In this document: piece by piece, positions 56,065-64,000 of the stretch
Position numbering within the stretch: position 1 is the stretch's first letter
How the letters are laid out: the number at the start of each line of letters is the position of its first letter
Assembly (NCBI GenBank): GCA_030066595.1
Contig: JASJBI010000037.1
Span: 1-64,000, forward strand
DNA: 64,000 bases
Source of the DNA: Alphaproteobacteria bacterium
Lineage (GTDB): Bacteria > Pseudomonadota > Alphaproteobacteria > JAJFFI01
Reading direction: 5' to 3'
Program-made: the position numbers and the translations under genes
Notes under the pieces: generated by a model
Database searches by the model: none
What the model was told of the DNA's origin: nothing
The model's input: only the letters and a program-made list of their open reading frames with translations

Positions 56065-56742
56065 TCAGAACACCTTTGCCTTAACGCGGAAGGCCCAGCG
56101 GCCGACCAGGGCCAGCGACAGGCTGGCGATGAAAGTCAGGATCACGTAGATGCCGGCGACCACCACGAACATCTCGATCCAGCGGTAGTTCTCCGTCGAG
56201 ATGTTGATCGCCTGGCCGGTCAGCTCGTCGACGCCGATGATCGCGCCGATCGAGGTGCCCATGACCAGGATCACGATGAAGAAGTTGGCCAGCGCCGGAT
56301 AGATCGTCTTGGCGATGTGCGGCACGACCACATAGCGGATCTGCTGCCAGCGCGACATGCCGAGCGTCTCCGCCGCCTCGACCTCGGTCGAGCGCACCGA
56401 GATATAGCCTGCGCGCATGATCTCCGTCAGATAGGCGCCGGCGTTGAGGGTGAGCCCGATCAGGGTGCAGGTGAAGCTGCTCCAGCGGATGCCCAGCTCC
56501 GGCAGGCCGAAATACAGAAAGTAGATCTGGATCAGCGCCGGGGTATTGGTGAAGAACACCACATAGGCGCCGGCGAGCCAGCGCAGGGGTCCGGTGCCGT
56601 AGGTCTTGAGCGCCGCGCCCAAGAGGCCGATCAGCGCGCCGCCCCAAAACGCCAGAATGCCGAGCTCGAAGGTGATGATCGCGCCCTTCAGCAGCTCCGG
56701 CAGCTCGGCGAAGGCGACGCCGAATTGAAAGGTGTAGTTCAT
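56065..56742 (-). CDS. Polar amino acid ABC transporter permease
   Basis: A 225-residue inner-membrane permease with about five helices, homologous in type to the permease that follows it. The cytoplasmic EAA-like loop STEVEAAETLGMSRWQQIRYV contacts the ATPase. Together the two permeases form the heterodimeric pore typical of histidine/glutamine-type importers. It lies 75 bp after the binding-protein gene. Confidence 0.92.
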   Translation of the reverse strand: MNYTFQFGVAFAELPELLKGAIITFELGILAFWGGALIGLLGAALKTYGTGPLRWLAGAYVVFFTNTPALIQIYFLYFGLPELGIRWSSFTCTLIGLTLNAGAYLTEIMRAGYISVRSTEVEAAETLGMSRWQQIRYVVVPHIAKTIYPALANFFIVILVMGTSIGAIIGVDELTGQAINISTENYRWIEMFVVVAGIYVILTFIASLSLALVGRWAFRVKAKVF

Positions 56743-56817
56743 CGCCGCAGGCGGATCGAACCCTCAGATATGCGAAGGGCGGGCCCGACGACGGGCCCGC
56801 CCCTCAGTCGGTTCACC

Positions 56818-57633
56818 TCAGAAGTATGGGTTCGGCTCGACCTTAACCAGCATTGGCGCGCCGTACCACTTTTCCCAGGATTCGTTGACGAAGTTGCTCT
56901 TATGCAGGTTGTACAGCACGATGTTCAGGGCGTCGCGCAGCGCATAGTTGCCCCGCTGCACGCCGATCCCGCACCAGCCGACGTCGATCGGCTTCGGCAG
57001 CACCTTCCATTTCACGTTCGGGTAGTTGTTGGTGTGCTTCATGAAGAAGTCGATGTTCTCGACGATGGCGTCGGCCCGACCCTGGGCCACCAGGCGAACC
57101 GTGTCGGCGATGGTGTCGACCAGCTCGACATTGGCCTTCGGAAGCTGCTTCTTCAGGTAGTCAACCGACCAGTTGCCGCGCATGTTGGCCAGCGTGTACT
57201 TGGAGTTGTCGAGCTCCTTCCAGTCCTTGATCGGGGTTTTCTCCGTGGTCAGGACCGCCATGACCTCGGTGTGCAGCGGGACGGTGTACTCGATCAACTT
57301 GGCGCGCGCGACCGAGCGCGTCAGCGCGCCCAGCGAGATATCGATCTGATCGGACACCAGGAACGGCACGCGTTGCGGCGTTTCCGTCGGCACCCATTCG
57401 ACCTTCACGTCCAACGCCGCGGCGATCTTGTTGCCGACATCGATGTCGAAGCCCTCCCACTCGCCATTGGCGCCGCGCGAGCTGTTCGGCGGGAAGTTCG
57501 GATTGATGCCGATGCGGATCGTCCCGGCCTTGATGATGTCGTCGAGCGACCTCGCCTGGGCAATGGAAACCGTGAGGGTCGTCGCCAGCGCCGCCAGCAG
57601 CGCAAGGCAAGTGATGGCTGTTCGTCTCAGCAT
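56818..57633 (-). CDS. Polar amino acid ABC transporter substrate-binding protein
   Basis: The chosen start gives 271 residues with a signal peptide (MLRRTAITCLALLAALATTL, cleavage after AQA) and a GGGAGA ribosome site 9 bases upstream. The mature protein is a family 3 solute-binding protein: TIRIGINPNFPPNS, then GFDIDVGNKIAAAL and DISLGALTRSVARAK. The usual ligand-binding Arg after the TR.ER position is replaced by the SVARAK segment, leaving ligand identity open. It heads the transporter operon and has operator-like site B 134 bp upstream. Confidence 0.93.
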   Translation of the reverse strand: MLRRTAITCLALLAALATTLTVSIAQARSLDDIIKAGTIRIGINPNFPPNSSRGANGEWEGFDIDVGNKIAAALDVKVEWVPTETPQRVPFLVSDQIDISLGALTRSVARAKLIEYTVPLHTEVMAVLTTEKTPIKDWKELDNSKYTLANMRGNWSVDYLKKQLPKANVELVDTIADTVRLVAQGRADAIVENIDFFMKHTNNYPNVKWKVLPKPIDVGWCGIGVQRGNYALRDALNIVLYNLHKSNFVNESWEKWYGAPMLVKVEPNPYF

Positions 57634-57766
57634 GCCGGAGTCTCCCTTGTCGGTGCGCCACGGTCGACGCGTGTTCTTGATTGATCCCGGAACCCGGCCG
57701 ATTCCGCCTGGGAGCCGGCCGTCCCCATGACCGCGATACTGGCGCATGCCTTCGTCGAGGTCAACA

Positions 57767-57783
57767 GTACACTCCATGTCTAC
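57767..57783. promoter_or_regulatory. Operator-like site B upstream of the transporter operon
   Basis: GTACACTCCATGTCTAC shares 12 of 17 bases with site A and 13 of 17 with site C, all aligned without gaps; TGTCTAC is identical to site A. It lies in the 246-bp gap between the GntR gene and the binding-protein gene. Confidence 0.5.
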
Positions 57784-57879
57784 AAGATTTCGGAGCACGC
57801 AAGACCAAGCTCCCGCTACGTTTTTTCGTGCGGCGGTCCGTTCGGCCGGCTGTCGGGCAGGGGCGGCCCGGCCGGTCGG

Positions 57880-58656
57880 TCAGCTCTTGGTGGGCTTCGC
57901 GGTCCGGTCGGACTGCAGCAGCATGAGCGCCGCCGGCCGGTTCGACAGATCGCGCTTGAATTCCTCCACCAGGACCTGGGAGTCGGCGCGGCCCGCCTCC
58001 TCCGCCCGATCCGGGTCGCCCGCGGCGATCGCATCCACCATCTCGCGATGCGCGCCCAAGACCGTGTCCGGCAGGTTGTCGCCGAGATTGCGCGCGTAGA
58101 GCCGCAGAATCCGTTGGCCCTGGTCGAGCAGCCCGCGCATCCAGCCGGCGAGGAACGGATTGCCGCTCATCTCGGCGACGGTCGCATGGAAGTCGCGGTT
58201 GTGCAGGATCATCGAGCGCATGTCGCCGCGGCGCAACGCGGCTTCATGGTCTTGCACGATCCGGCGCAGCTCCTCGATCTTGGCCGGCGTCGCGTTGTCC
58301 GCGGCAAGTCGCGCGGTCAGCCGGTAGAGAAGCTGCATGGCATCGAAATAGGCCGGCAGCGCCGCCACGTCGAACTGTGCCACCATCGAGGTCCGGTTGC
58401 GCAGGTTCTGCACCAGACCCTCCGCCGAGAGCCGGATCAGCGCCTCGCGCACCGGCGAGCGCGACACGCCGAACTGCCGGCTCACCACGGTCTCGTCGAG
58501 TAACGTGCCGGGCTGCAGCTCGAGATCGAGGATCTGCGCCTTCAGGCTGTCATAGACATAGACCGCGCCCGTGCCCCGCTGGCGGCGCGGCGCCTTGGCC
58601 TTGGACTTGGCGCGTCCCGCGGTCGCTTTTCCTGCAGTCTTTGCCTTGTTCGGCAT
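57880..58656 (-). CDS. GntR-family transcriptional regulator (FadR/FCD type)
   Basis: The ATG start gives 258 residues; a TTG six codons upstream is an alternative. A Lys/Ala-rich N-terminal tail of about 30 residues precedes the winged helix (about 33-100, with VSRQFGVSRSPVREALIRL). The C-terminal FCD domain (about 105-235) has the metal-site residues in HNRDFHATVAEMSGNP and GAHREMVDAI. FCD regulators usually bind a small carboxylate or amino-acid-derived effector and repress nearby genes. It lies 31 bp after the gcvPB-like gene, and probably shares its transcript. Three candidate operators lie in this cluster. Confidence 0.92.
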   Translation of the reverse strand: MPNKAKTAGKATAGRAKSKAKAPRRQRGTGAVYVYDSLKAQILDLELQPGTLLDETVVSRQFGVSRSPVREALIRLSAEGLVQNLRNRTSMVAQFDVAALPAYFDAMQLLYRLTARLAADNATPAKIEELRRIVQDHEAALRRGDMRSMILHNRDFHATVAEMSGNPFLAGWMRGLLDQGQRILRLYARNLGDNLPDTVLGAHREMVDAIAAGDPDRAEEAGRADSQVLVEEFKRDLSNRPAALMLLQSDRTAKPTKS

Positions 58657-58687
58657 TTCTGCGCGCTTCCCCAACCCAGCCCCGACG

Positions 58688-60247
58688 TCAGCCGGCGCCT
58701 GCGCCGTTCTTGCGCCGATAGGCGCGCCAGGTCATCGCCCACTTCGCCGGGTCCTCGAGCGGCGCGCCGTTGATCTGATGGATCGGCTGGGCCTCCGGCG
58801 CCGCCTTCACCCGCGCCGCGTCATCATAGGCTTCCTCCACGATGCGCGCGATCACCGCGATCCAGTAGTCGAGATCGTCCTTCGAGTACATCTCGCCGGC
58901 CTCCGGCGTGAACGGCTCGGGCACCACCCAGGGCTCGTGCGACATCCAGAAGGGATCGACGCCGAAATCCGCCATGCGGTTGGCGACCTCGACCGTGCCG
59001 ACGCCGGTGTCCTCCTTGAGCGGCCCCAGACCCCAACGCGTCATCTCCATCCGCCACGCCTTGACGTCCGGGTTGGAGCGCGCCAGCCCTTTGATCTGGG
59101 CCAGCTTCTTGTCCATGTAGTTGTTCGCCAGAACCGACAGGTCGGAGGCTTCGTTGATGCCGTCCGCGCCCATGCAGCGCGCCCAGGCATAGGCCTTGAT
59201 GACCTGGGGCACGTTGCCCCAGAACTCGCGGACCTTACCCGTGCTGTGCGGCCGGTCGTCGTCCAGACGATAGACGCCGTCCTCCTCGACCACCACCGGC
59301 CCCGGCAGGAACGGCGCCAGCGCCTTGGAACAGCCATAGGCGCCGACCGCGGGACCGCCGCCACCCTTGGGCGCGCCGAAGGTCTTGTGCAGCATGTACA
59401 TGCAGGCGTCGAAGCCCAGCTCGCGCGCCCTCAGCTTGCCCATGACGCCGTTGAAGTTGGCGTGGTCGTAGAAGCACACGCCGCCCACGTCGTGAACGAT
59501 CCGGACCCAGTCCTTTATGTCCGGGTTGTAGATGCCCATGTCGTCCGGGTTGTTGATCAACAGCGCCGCGGTGCGGTCCGACACCGCCGCCTTGAGCGCC
59601 TCGGTCGAGGGATAACCGTTCTCCTCAAGCTGCAGGGTGATCACTTTGAACCCGGCCGCCGCCGCCGTCGCGGCGTTGCAGGGATGCGCCTGGATCGAGG
59701 TGATGATCTCGTCGCGCTGTTCGAGCTCGCCCCGCGCCTGGTGATAGGCGCGTGTGACGCAGCAGTGGGTGTAGGCCGCGTCGGCGCCGCCGCCGGCCTG
59801 GAAGACGAACTGGTCCATGCCGGAGAGCGCGCGCAGGATGAGATCGAACCCGTGCAGGAGCTCGAGCACGCCCTGCAGGGTCTCTTCCGGCTGGTAGGGG
59901 TGCACCTCGGCGAGCTCCGGCCGCATGGCGACCGCCTCGCTGACCCGGGCGTTGTACTTCATGGTGCAGGTGCCGAACAGGCTGATCCCCATCATGCCCA
60001 GCGTCTCCTGGGAGAGATGCAGGTAATGACGCTGCACCTCCGGCTCCGTGAGCTCGGGGAGCGCGGGCGCGTTGCGCCGGGCCATGCCTCTCGGAATCAG
60101 GCCGCGCGCCGGCCCCACCGCCTTACGCACGGCAGGATCGGCGGCGGGGAACACCTGGCCGCGCCGGCCCGGATGTCCCATCTGCATGACCAGCGGCTCG
60201 TCCCAGACCGCCGCGTGGAAGCGGCGCAGTTCGTTCTTGCCCGTCAT
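58688..60247 (-). CDS. Divergent GcvPB-like PLP enzyme (glycine dehydrogenase subunit 2 type)
   Basis: The protein has 519 residues, the usual size of the C-terminal half of split glycine decarboxylase. The PLP-binding Lys lies in MLHKTFGAPKGGGGPAVGA (about residue 285-303). Classical subunits read LHKTF.xPHGGGGPGxGP here, so His is Lys, Gly is Ala and Pro is Ala in this protein. YDHANFNGVMG replaces the usual YDGANLNAIMG. These changes cluster at the active site and argue for a different substrate. The start overlaps the partner gene by 4 bp. Confidence 0.85.
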   Translation of the reverse strand: MTGKNELRRFHAAVWDEPLVMQMGHPGRRGQVFPAADPAVRKAVGPARGLIPRGMARRNAPALPELTEPEVQRHYLHLSQETLGMMGISLFGTCTMKYNARVSEAVAMRPELAEVHPYQPEETLQGVLELLHGFDLILRALSGMDQFVFQAGGGADAAYTHCCVTRAYHQARGELEQRDEIITSIQAHPCNAATAAAAGFKVITLQLEENGYPSTEALKAAVSDRTAALLINNPDDMGIYNPDIKDWVRIVHDVGGVCFYDHANFNGVMGKLRARELGFDACMYMLHKTFGAPKGGGGPAVGAYGCSKALAPFLPGPVVVEEDGVYRLDDDRPHSTGKVREFWGNVPQVIKAYAWARCMGADGINEASDLSVLANNYMDKKLAQIKGLARSNPDVKAWRMEMTRWGLGPLKEDTGVGTVEVANRMADFGVDPFWMSHEPWVVPEPFTPEAGEMYSKDDLDYWIAVIARIVEEAYDDAARVKAAPEAQPIHQINGAPLEDPAKWAMTWRAYRRKNGAGAG

Positions 60248-61656
60248 TTGCCGACAACCTCCTTCACGGCGGCGACCAGACGATCGATGTCGTCGGTCGT
60301 GTGGGTTTCGGTGACGCAGTAGAGCGCGCTCTGGCCGAGCTCGGGGAACTCCTTGGAGATGTCCTTGCCGCCGAAGATGCCGCGCTTCTGGAGCGCCTTG
60401 TTGATCCGCGCCACGCGTTTGCCCGTGCGGTCGAAATTGACCACGAACTCCTTGAAGAAGCCCTCGCGGAACACCACCCGCACGCCTTTGATCCGGGCCA
60501 GCGCCCGGGCCGCGTAATGGGCCTGCTGCAGGATCAGCTCGCCGACCTCGCGGAACCCCTGCGGGCCCATGAGCGACATGTAGACGGCGTTGGCGATGGC
60601 CCAGAGATAGACCGAGTTGCCGGTCCAATCGCGGCCCTCCTCGCGCATGCCGTAGGAGGTCTGGTGCGCGCACGAGAGCGAGAAGCCGTATTCGCCCGGC
60701 CGGGCGGTGTCGGTGATGCTGACCAGGAAACCGTTGTACTGGTGCACATAGTCTTCTTCGTCGCGCGACGCCATATAGCCGCCCACGCCGCCGCCGCAGT
60801 GCATGTGCACGCCGAGCGGCTGGGTCGGGCCCACGGCGATGTCGGCGCCGTAGTCGGCCGGCGGCTTAAGCACGCCCAAGCTGATCGGATCGGCGCCGAC
60901 GATGGTCTCGGCGCCATGGGCGCGGGCGATCTTGGCGATCTGCGCGCCGGCGGGCTCGATCTGGCCCAGATAGCCCGGCGACTCGAAGTAGACCGCCGCC
61001 GTCTCTGAAGAGATCTTGGCCTTGAGGTCGGCGAGGTCGATGCCGCCGGACTTCTTGTCATAGCCGACCGGCACCACCTCGATATGGCGGGCCATCTCCG
61101 CCGGCTCGCAATAGTTCCGGATCACGGACAGGCGCTCCGGATCGATCAGCCGGGGCAGCAGCACCTGGCGCCGCCCGGTGAGCCGCGCGGCCATCCGGAT
61201 CGCGTGGCCGACGGCGCAGCCCCAGCTGTAGACCGGGAGCTGCACCACCTCCATGTTCAACAGCTCCCCCATCTGGCTGGCGTACTCGAACCAGGCCTGG
61301 TTGCGCCCGTGGTCCGATTGCGGCGAGCCCCAGACCGGGGTCAGGAACTCGGTCCGGCCGACGATCTCGTCGACCACCGCCGGCACGTGATGCTGCCAGC
61401 AGCCGGCGCCGAGGAAGTTCAGATACTGCTCGCAGGTGCCGTTGCGGGACAGCGTGCCGACCAGGTGGCGCTTCAGCTCCGCCTCGGACTTGAGCTGCCG
61501 GGGGAGCTTGAGCGGCTTCTTCAGCCGATGGTCGGCGGGAATCTGCTCGAACAGCTCCGCGATGCTCTTCGCCCCGATCTCCTGGAGCATCGCCTGCTTA
61601 ATGTCGGGCAACGCGTTCGCCATCCAGGGATGCGCCGACGCCTGATTCGATTTCAT
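60244..61656 (-). CDS. Divergent GcvPA-like PLP enzyme (glycine dehydrogenase subunit 1 type)
   Basis: The protein has 470 residues, similar to the N-terminal half of split glycine decarboxylase, with LNFLGAGCWQHHVPAVVDEI near residue 82 (classical FLGAGxYxHxxPxxV) and ADPISLGVLKPPADYGADI followed by VGPTQPLGVHMHCGGGV. The classical QHIRREKATSNICT stretch is replaced by TSYGMREEGRDWTGN, a strong difference. A GGAGG site lies 9 bases before the ATG. It is the first gene of the gcvPA-gcvPB-gntR unit; operator-like site C lies 94 bp upstream. No gcvT, gcvH or lpd is in the window. Confidence 0.85.
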   Translation of the reverse strand: MKSNQASAHPWMANALPDIKQAMLQEIGAKSIAELFEQIPADHRLKKPLKLPRQLKSEAELKRHLVGTLSRNGTCEQYLNFLGAGCWQHHVPAVVDEIVGRTEFLTPVWGSPQSDHGRNQAWFEYASQMGELLNMEVVQLPVYSWGCAVGHAIRMAARLTGRRQVLLPRLIDPERLSVIRNYCEPAEMARHIEVVPVGYDKKSGGIDLADLKAKISSETAAVYFESPGYLGQIEPAGAQIAKIARAHGAETIVGADPISLGVLKPPADYGADIAVGPTQPLGVHMHCGGGVGGYMASRDEEDYVHQYNGFLVSITDTARPGEYGFSLSCAHQTSYGMREEGRDWTGNSVYLWAIANAVYMSLMGPQGFREVGELILQQAHYAARALARIKGVRVVFREGFFKEFVVNFDRTGKRVARINKALQKRGIFGGKDISKEFPELGQSALYCVTETHTTDDIDRLVAAVKEVVGK

Positions 61657-61749
61657 GGATCCGGACCTCCCTCTCGCCCTGTGCGCGCGCCGCCACGGCG
61701 GGGGCGGCGCCAGCGCATTCTTGCATCGGCCACCGCCGCTTTCAATCAC

Positions 61750-61766
61750 GTGTACACCATGTCGAC
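61750..61766. promoter_or_regulatory. Operator-like site C upstream of the gcvPA-like gene
   Basis: GTGTACACCATGTCGAC lies in the 116-bp gap between the ATP-NAD-kinase-like gene and the gcvPA-like gene. It aligns without gaps to sites A (53391-53407) and B (57767-57783). No glycine riboswitch is seen in this gap. Confidence 0.5.
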
Positions 61767-61772
61767 TGAAGA

Positions 61773-62903
61773 TCAGGCGGCGATCCGCATCATGACGGAC
61801 CGGTTCGGGCCGGTCCGAACCCGCACATAGCCCTCGAGCTCCTCGTCGAGCGCCCGGTCGCCGGTGTCCACCAGCAGCCGACCGCCATCGAGGGACAGGA
61901 GCTTCTCCTGCGTCGCGACGATGACGATGTTGTCCCGGCCCACCGCGCGGATGACGCCGGGTCCGATCTGCTGGTTGCCGCGTCCGAAGACGAAGCCTTG
62001 GCCGCCGATGACCGTGACGACGATCCGCGCGGGCCGGCCGCGAACCGCTTTCGCGACCTCCCGATCGGTGAGATCCCGGCCGACCAGCCGGCCGTCCAAC
62101 ACCGCATCGACGCCGAGCAGGCTGCCGTCGAGTCCGAGAGCGGCGAGGATACGCTGGGTGGTGCTGCCGGGGCCGACCACATAGACAACGCCCGGCTGCA
62201 TCTCCTCTGCGATCTCGCGGCAGACCGCATCGAGCGCCGCGTCCTCGGCGATTCCGCCGGCCTTCGCGTTCTGCACCAGATGGCGCTCGTACGGAACGCG
62301 GCCGTAGCCGTGCAGCCGCGCCGACAGCCGGCCTTCCCGCACCCCGTCCTCGTCGATGTCCATGACCTCGGCCTCGCGGGTGCGCACCTTGCCTTGCCTG
62401 TCGGACGCCACCATGGCGGCGAGCTGGCCCGCGGCCTCGGGGCTGGTCGCGAAGACCGCCGAGTGCATCTTGACACCGCTCGGAATGCCGAGCATCGGCA
62501 CCGCATCGCCGAGCATGTCGACGATGTCGCAGGCGGTCCCGTCGCCGCCGGCGAAGACCACCAGGCCGACGCCCCGCGCCCGCAGCGCGCGCGCCGCCTC
62601 GCGGGTGTCGGCGGCGCTGGTGGCGTCCTCCGACGGGCCGTCGAGCAGGGTCGCCTCGATGCTGGCCTGGCGCGCGACATCCCCTCCCATAACGCCCCGA
62701 GGCGTGATCAGCTCGATCGCCGCGGCGGCCGGCTCGAGCCGACGCAGCGCGCGCAACGCCCGGGCCGGCGCCACCGGCTCCGCCCGCAGTTCGCGCGCCC
62801 GGCCCAGCACGTCCACGCCGTCCGTCCCCTTGAGGCCGACGCGGCCGCCCATCCCGGCGATGGGGTTCACGATCAGGCCGATCCTCTGGCGCGGTGCGGG
62901 CAT
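61773..62903 (-). CDS. ATP-NAD kinase-like protein
   Basis: The protein has 376 residues with a diacylglycerol-kinase/NAD-kinase-like fold: RIGLIVNPIAGMGGRVG at the start, VVFAGGDGTACDIVDML (GGDGT, about residue 117), PMLGIPSGVKMHSAVFA and VYVVGPGSTTQRILAALG. These fit the ATP-NAD kinase family distinct from housekeeping NadK. It lies just upstream of the gcvPA-like gene on the same strand, suggesting a link to that pathway, but the operator in the gap implies separate control. True substrate may be NAD or another nucleotide or lipid. Confidence 0.82.
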   Translation of the reverse strand: MPAPRQRIGLIVNPIAGMGGRVGLKGTDGVDVLGRARELRAEPVAPARALRALRRLEPAAAAIELITPRGVMGGDVARQASIEATLLDGPSEDATSAADTREAARALRARGVGLVVFAGGDGTACDIVDMLGDAVPMLGIPSGVKMHSAVFATSPEAAGQLAAMVASDRQGKVRTREAEVMDIDEDGVREGRLSARLHGYGRVPYERHLVQNAKAGGIAEDAALDAVCREIAEEMQPGVVYVVGPGSTTQRILAALGLDGSLLGVDAVLDGRLVGRDLTDREVAKAVRGRPARIVVTVIGGQGFVFGRGNQQIGPGVIRAVGRDNIVIVATQEKLLSLDGGRLLVDTGDRALDEELEGYVRVRTGPNRSVMMRIAA

Positions 62904-63002
62904 GACACAGGTCGGATAATTGCGGCCGTCGGAAAAGGAGCCTAATTAACGGGCGCCGCGGCGGCAACGGCGGCCCGGCGCGAAGACAGACATGGGGAGC
63001 GC

Positions 63003-64000
63003 ATGAGCCCGACTCCGTCCTATCCCGATCGCTGCAGCCTGGCGCCCGATCTGGAGATCAGCCGCATGGTCACCGGGCTGTGGCAGGTCGCCGACATGGA
63101 ACGGAGCGGACAGCCGCTCGACCCGGACCGGGCGGCCGGCGCCATGGCCGCCTATGCCGAAGCCGGTTTCGACAGCTTCGACATGGCCGATCACTATGGC
63201 AGCGCCGAGGTCATCACCGGCCACTTTCTGGACCGCGTGCGCCGGGGCGAGGTGCGGACGCCGAGCGGCGCGCGCCCGACCGCCTTCACCAAGTGGTGTC
63301 CGGAGCCGGGCCCGATGACCGGCGACATCGTGCGTGCCGGCATCGGCCGCAGCCTCGAGCGCATGCGGACCGACCGCATCGACCTGCTGCAGCTCCACTG
63401 GTGGATGTTCGAGCATCCCGCCTATCTGGACGCGATGGGCGAACTGGCTAGCCTTCAGCAGGAGGGGCAGATCGGCCATCTCGGTGTTACCAATTTCGAC
63501 ACCGACCATCTGCGCGTGCTGACCGGTCACGGCCTGCGCATCGTCTCGAACCAGGTCAGTTTTTCGCTGCTCGACCGGCGCGCCGGCGAAGACATGACGG
63601 CTTTCTGCCGCGACAACGGCATCACGCTGCTCGCCTATGGCACGCTGGGCGGCGGCTTCCTGTCCGAGCGCTGGCTCGGCCGCCCGGAACCCCCGGCACC
63701 CGAGATCGGGGACTGGAGCAAGATGAAGTACAGACGCTTCATCGAGGCGATCGGCGGCTGGGACGCCTTACAGGCCATCCTCGGCGCGGCGCAAACGGTG
63801 GCGCGGAAGCACGACGTCTCGATCGCCAACGTGGCCACCCGCTGGGTGCTGGAGCAGCCGGCCGTGGCGGCGGTGATCGTGGGCGCACGGCTCGGCGAGC
63901 GCGAGCATCGGGCGGACAATCTGCGCGCCTTTTCCTTCGCCCTCGATACCGAGGACCGAAGCCTGATCAACGCAGCCTTGGCCCGATCGCGCCGCCTGCC
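63003..64000 (+). CDS. Aldo/keto reductase, incomplete at window end
   Basis: The frame from the ATG at 63003 (GGGGAGC site upstream) stays open to the window edge, about 332 codons. It begins MSPTPSYPDRCSLAPDLEI and shows the aldo/keto reductase active site: Asp in FDSFDMADHYGSAE with catalytic Tyr, Lys in FTKWCPEPG and His in LLQLHWWMFEHP, then GVTNFD and the NADPH region RWVLEQPAVAAVIVGARL. The C-terminus lies outside. It is divergent from the ATP-NAD-kinase-like gene across about 100 bp. Confidence 0.9.
   Translation, partial: MSPTPSYPDRCSLAPDLEISRMVTGLWQVADMERSGQPLDPDRAAGAMAAYAEAGFDSFDMADHYGSAEVITGHFLDRVRRGEVRTPSGARPTAFTKWCPEPGPMTGDIVRAGIGRSLERMRTDRIDLLQLHWWMFEHPAYLDAMGELASLQQEGQIGHLGVTNFDTDHLRVLTGHGLRIVSNQVSFSLLDRRAGEDMTAFCRDNGITLLAYGTLGGGFLSERWLGRPEPPAPEIGDWSKMKYRRFIEAIGGWDALQAILGAAQTVARKHDVSIANVATRWVLEQPAVAAVIVGARLGEREHRADNLRAFSFALDTEDRSLINAALARSRRL

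Noticed and set aside
61657-61772. Possible glycine riboswitch before the gcvPA-like gene
   Set aside because: The gap is only 116 bp, contains the operator-like site, and shows no tandem glycine aptamer features.

Overview
The window is high-GC DNA from an alphaproteobacterium, most likely Rhodospirillales-like. The grounds are the complete nuoA-N operon followed by birA, coaX, an RNase J gene, mce and a DUF1467 gene, with proS and lolCE-lolD nearby (an arrangement typical of alphaproteobacteria), a short prolyl-tRNA synthetase, and a PAS_5-type protein. The species cannot be named from the sequence alone.

Layout. 5-835: sulfatase-modifying-factor-like protein. 854-1247: a 394-bp MITE-like element. 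1245-5117 (minus): lolD, lolCE, proS and a small exported protein. 5118-7145: an insert holding a candidate small RNA with an intrinsic terminator, a PAS protein and an SDR protein. 7178-25423 (minus): one long collinear block, nuoA through nuoN, then birA, coaX, rnj, mce and DUF1467. 25584-25661: tRNA-Asp with a recognisable promoter. 25809-33988: acyltransferase, PilZ protein, second MITE copy, LuxR-type response regulator, a 1355-residue multi-PAS/GAF/LOV histidine kinase, a Rap1a/Tai-like secreted protein and a glycine-zipper lipoprotein. 34039-37981 (minus): a four-gene Mla/Pqi-type lipid transporter. 38197-47369: a small exported protein and two paralogous RND efflux operons. 47506-64000: an accessory catabolic region.

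The catabolic region holds a polar amino acid ABC transporter (54661-57633), an FCD-type GntR regulator, a divergent GcvPA/GcvPB-like PLP enzyme pair, an ATP-NAD-kinase-like protein, a DapA-family lyase/aldolase, an old-yellow-enzyme homologue, two SDR dehydrogenases, a DAO-type FAD oxidase, a ferredoxin-FAD-BFD fusion dehydrogenase and an aldo/keto reductase that runs off the window. Three similar 17-bp operator-like sites sit upstream of the transporter, the gcvP-like pair and the divergent lyase/oxidase promoter. This suggests one regulon for uptake and oxidation of an unidentified amino acid or amine.

The most interesting observations are: (1) two copies of a TA-flanked MITE whose 17-nt hairpin loop is inverted between copies and whose ends supply stop codons of neighbouring genes; (2) a LOV domain in the large kinase lacking both the photoactive Cys and the signalling Gln; (3) the GcvP-like pair, altered at conserved active-site motifs and placed without gcvT or gcvH in the apparent GntR regulon; (4) a candidate structured sRNA at 5540-5657.
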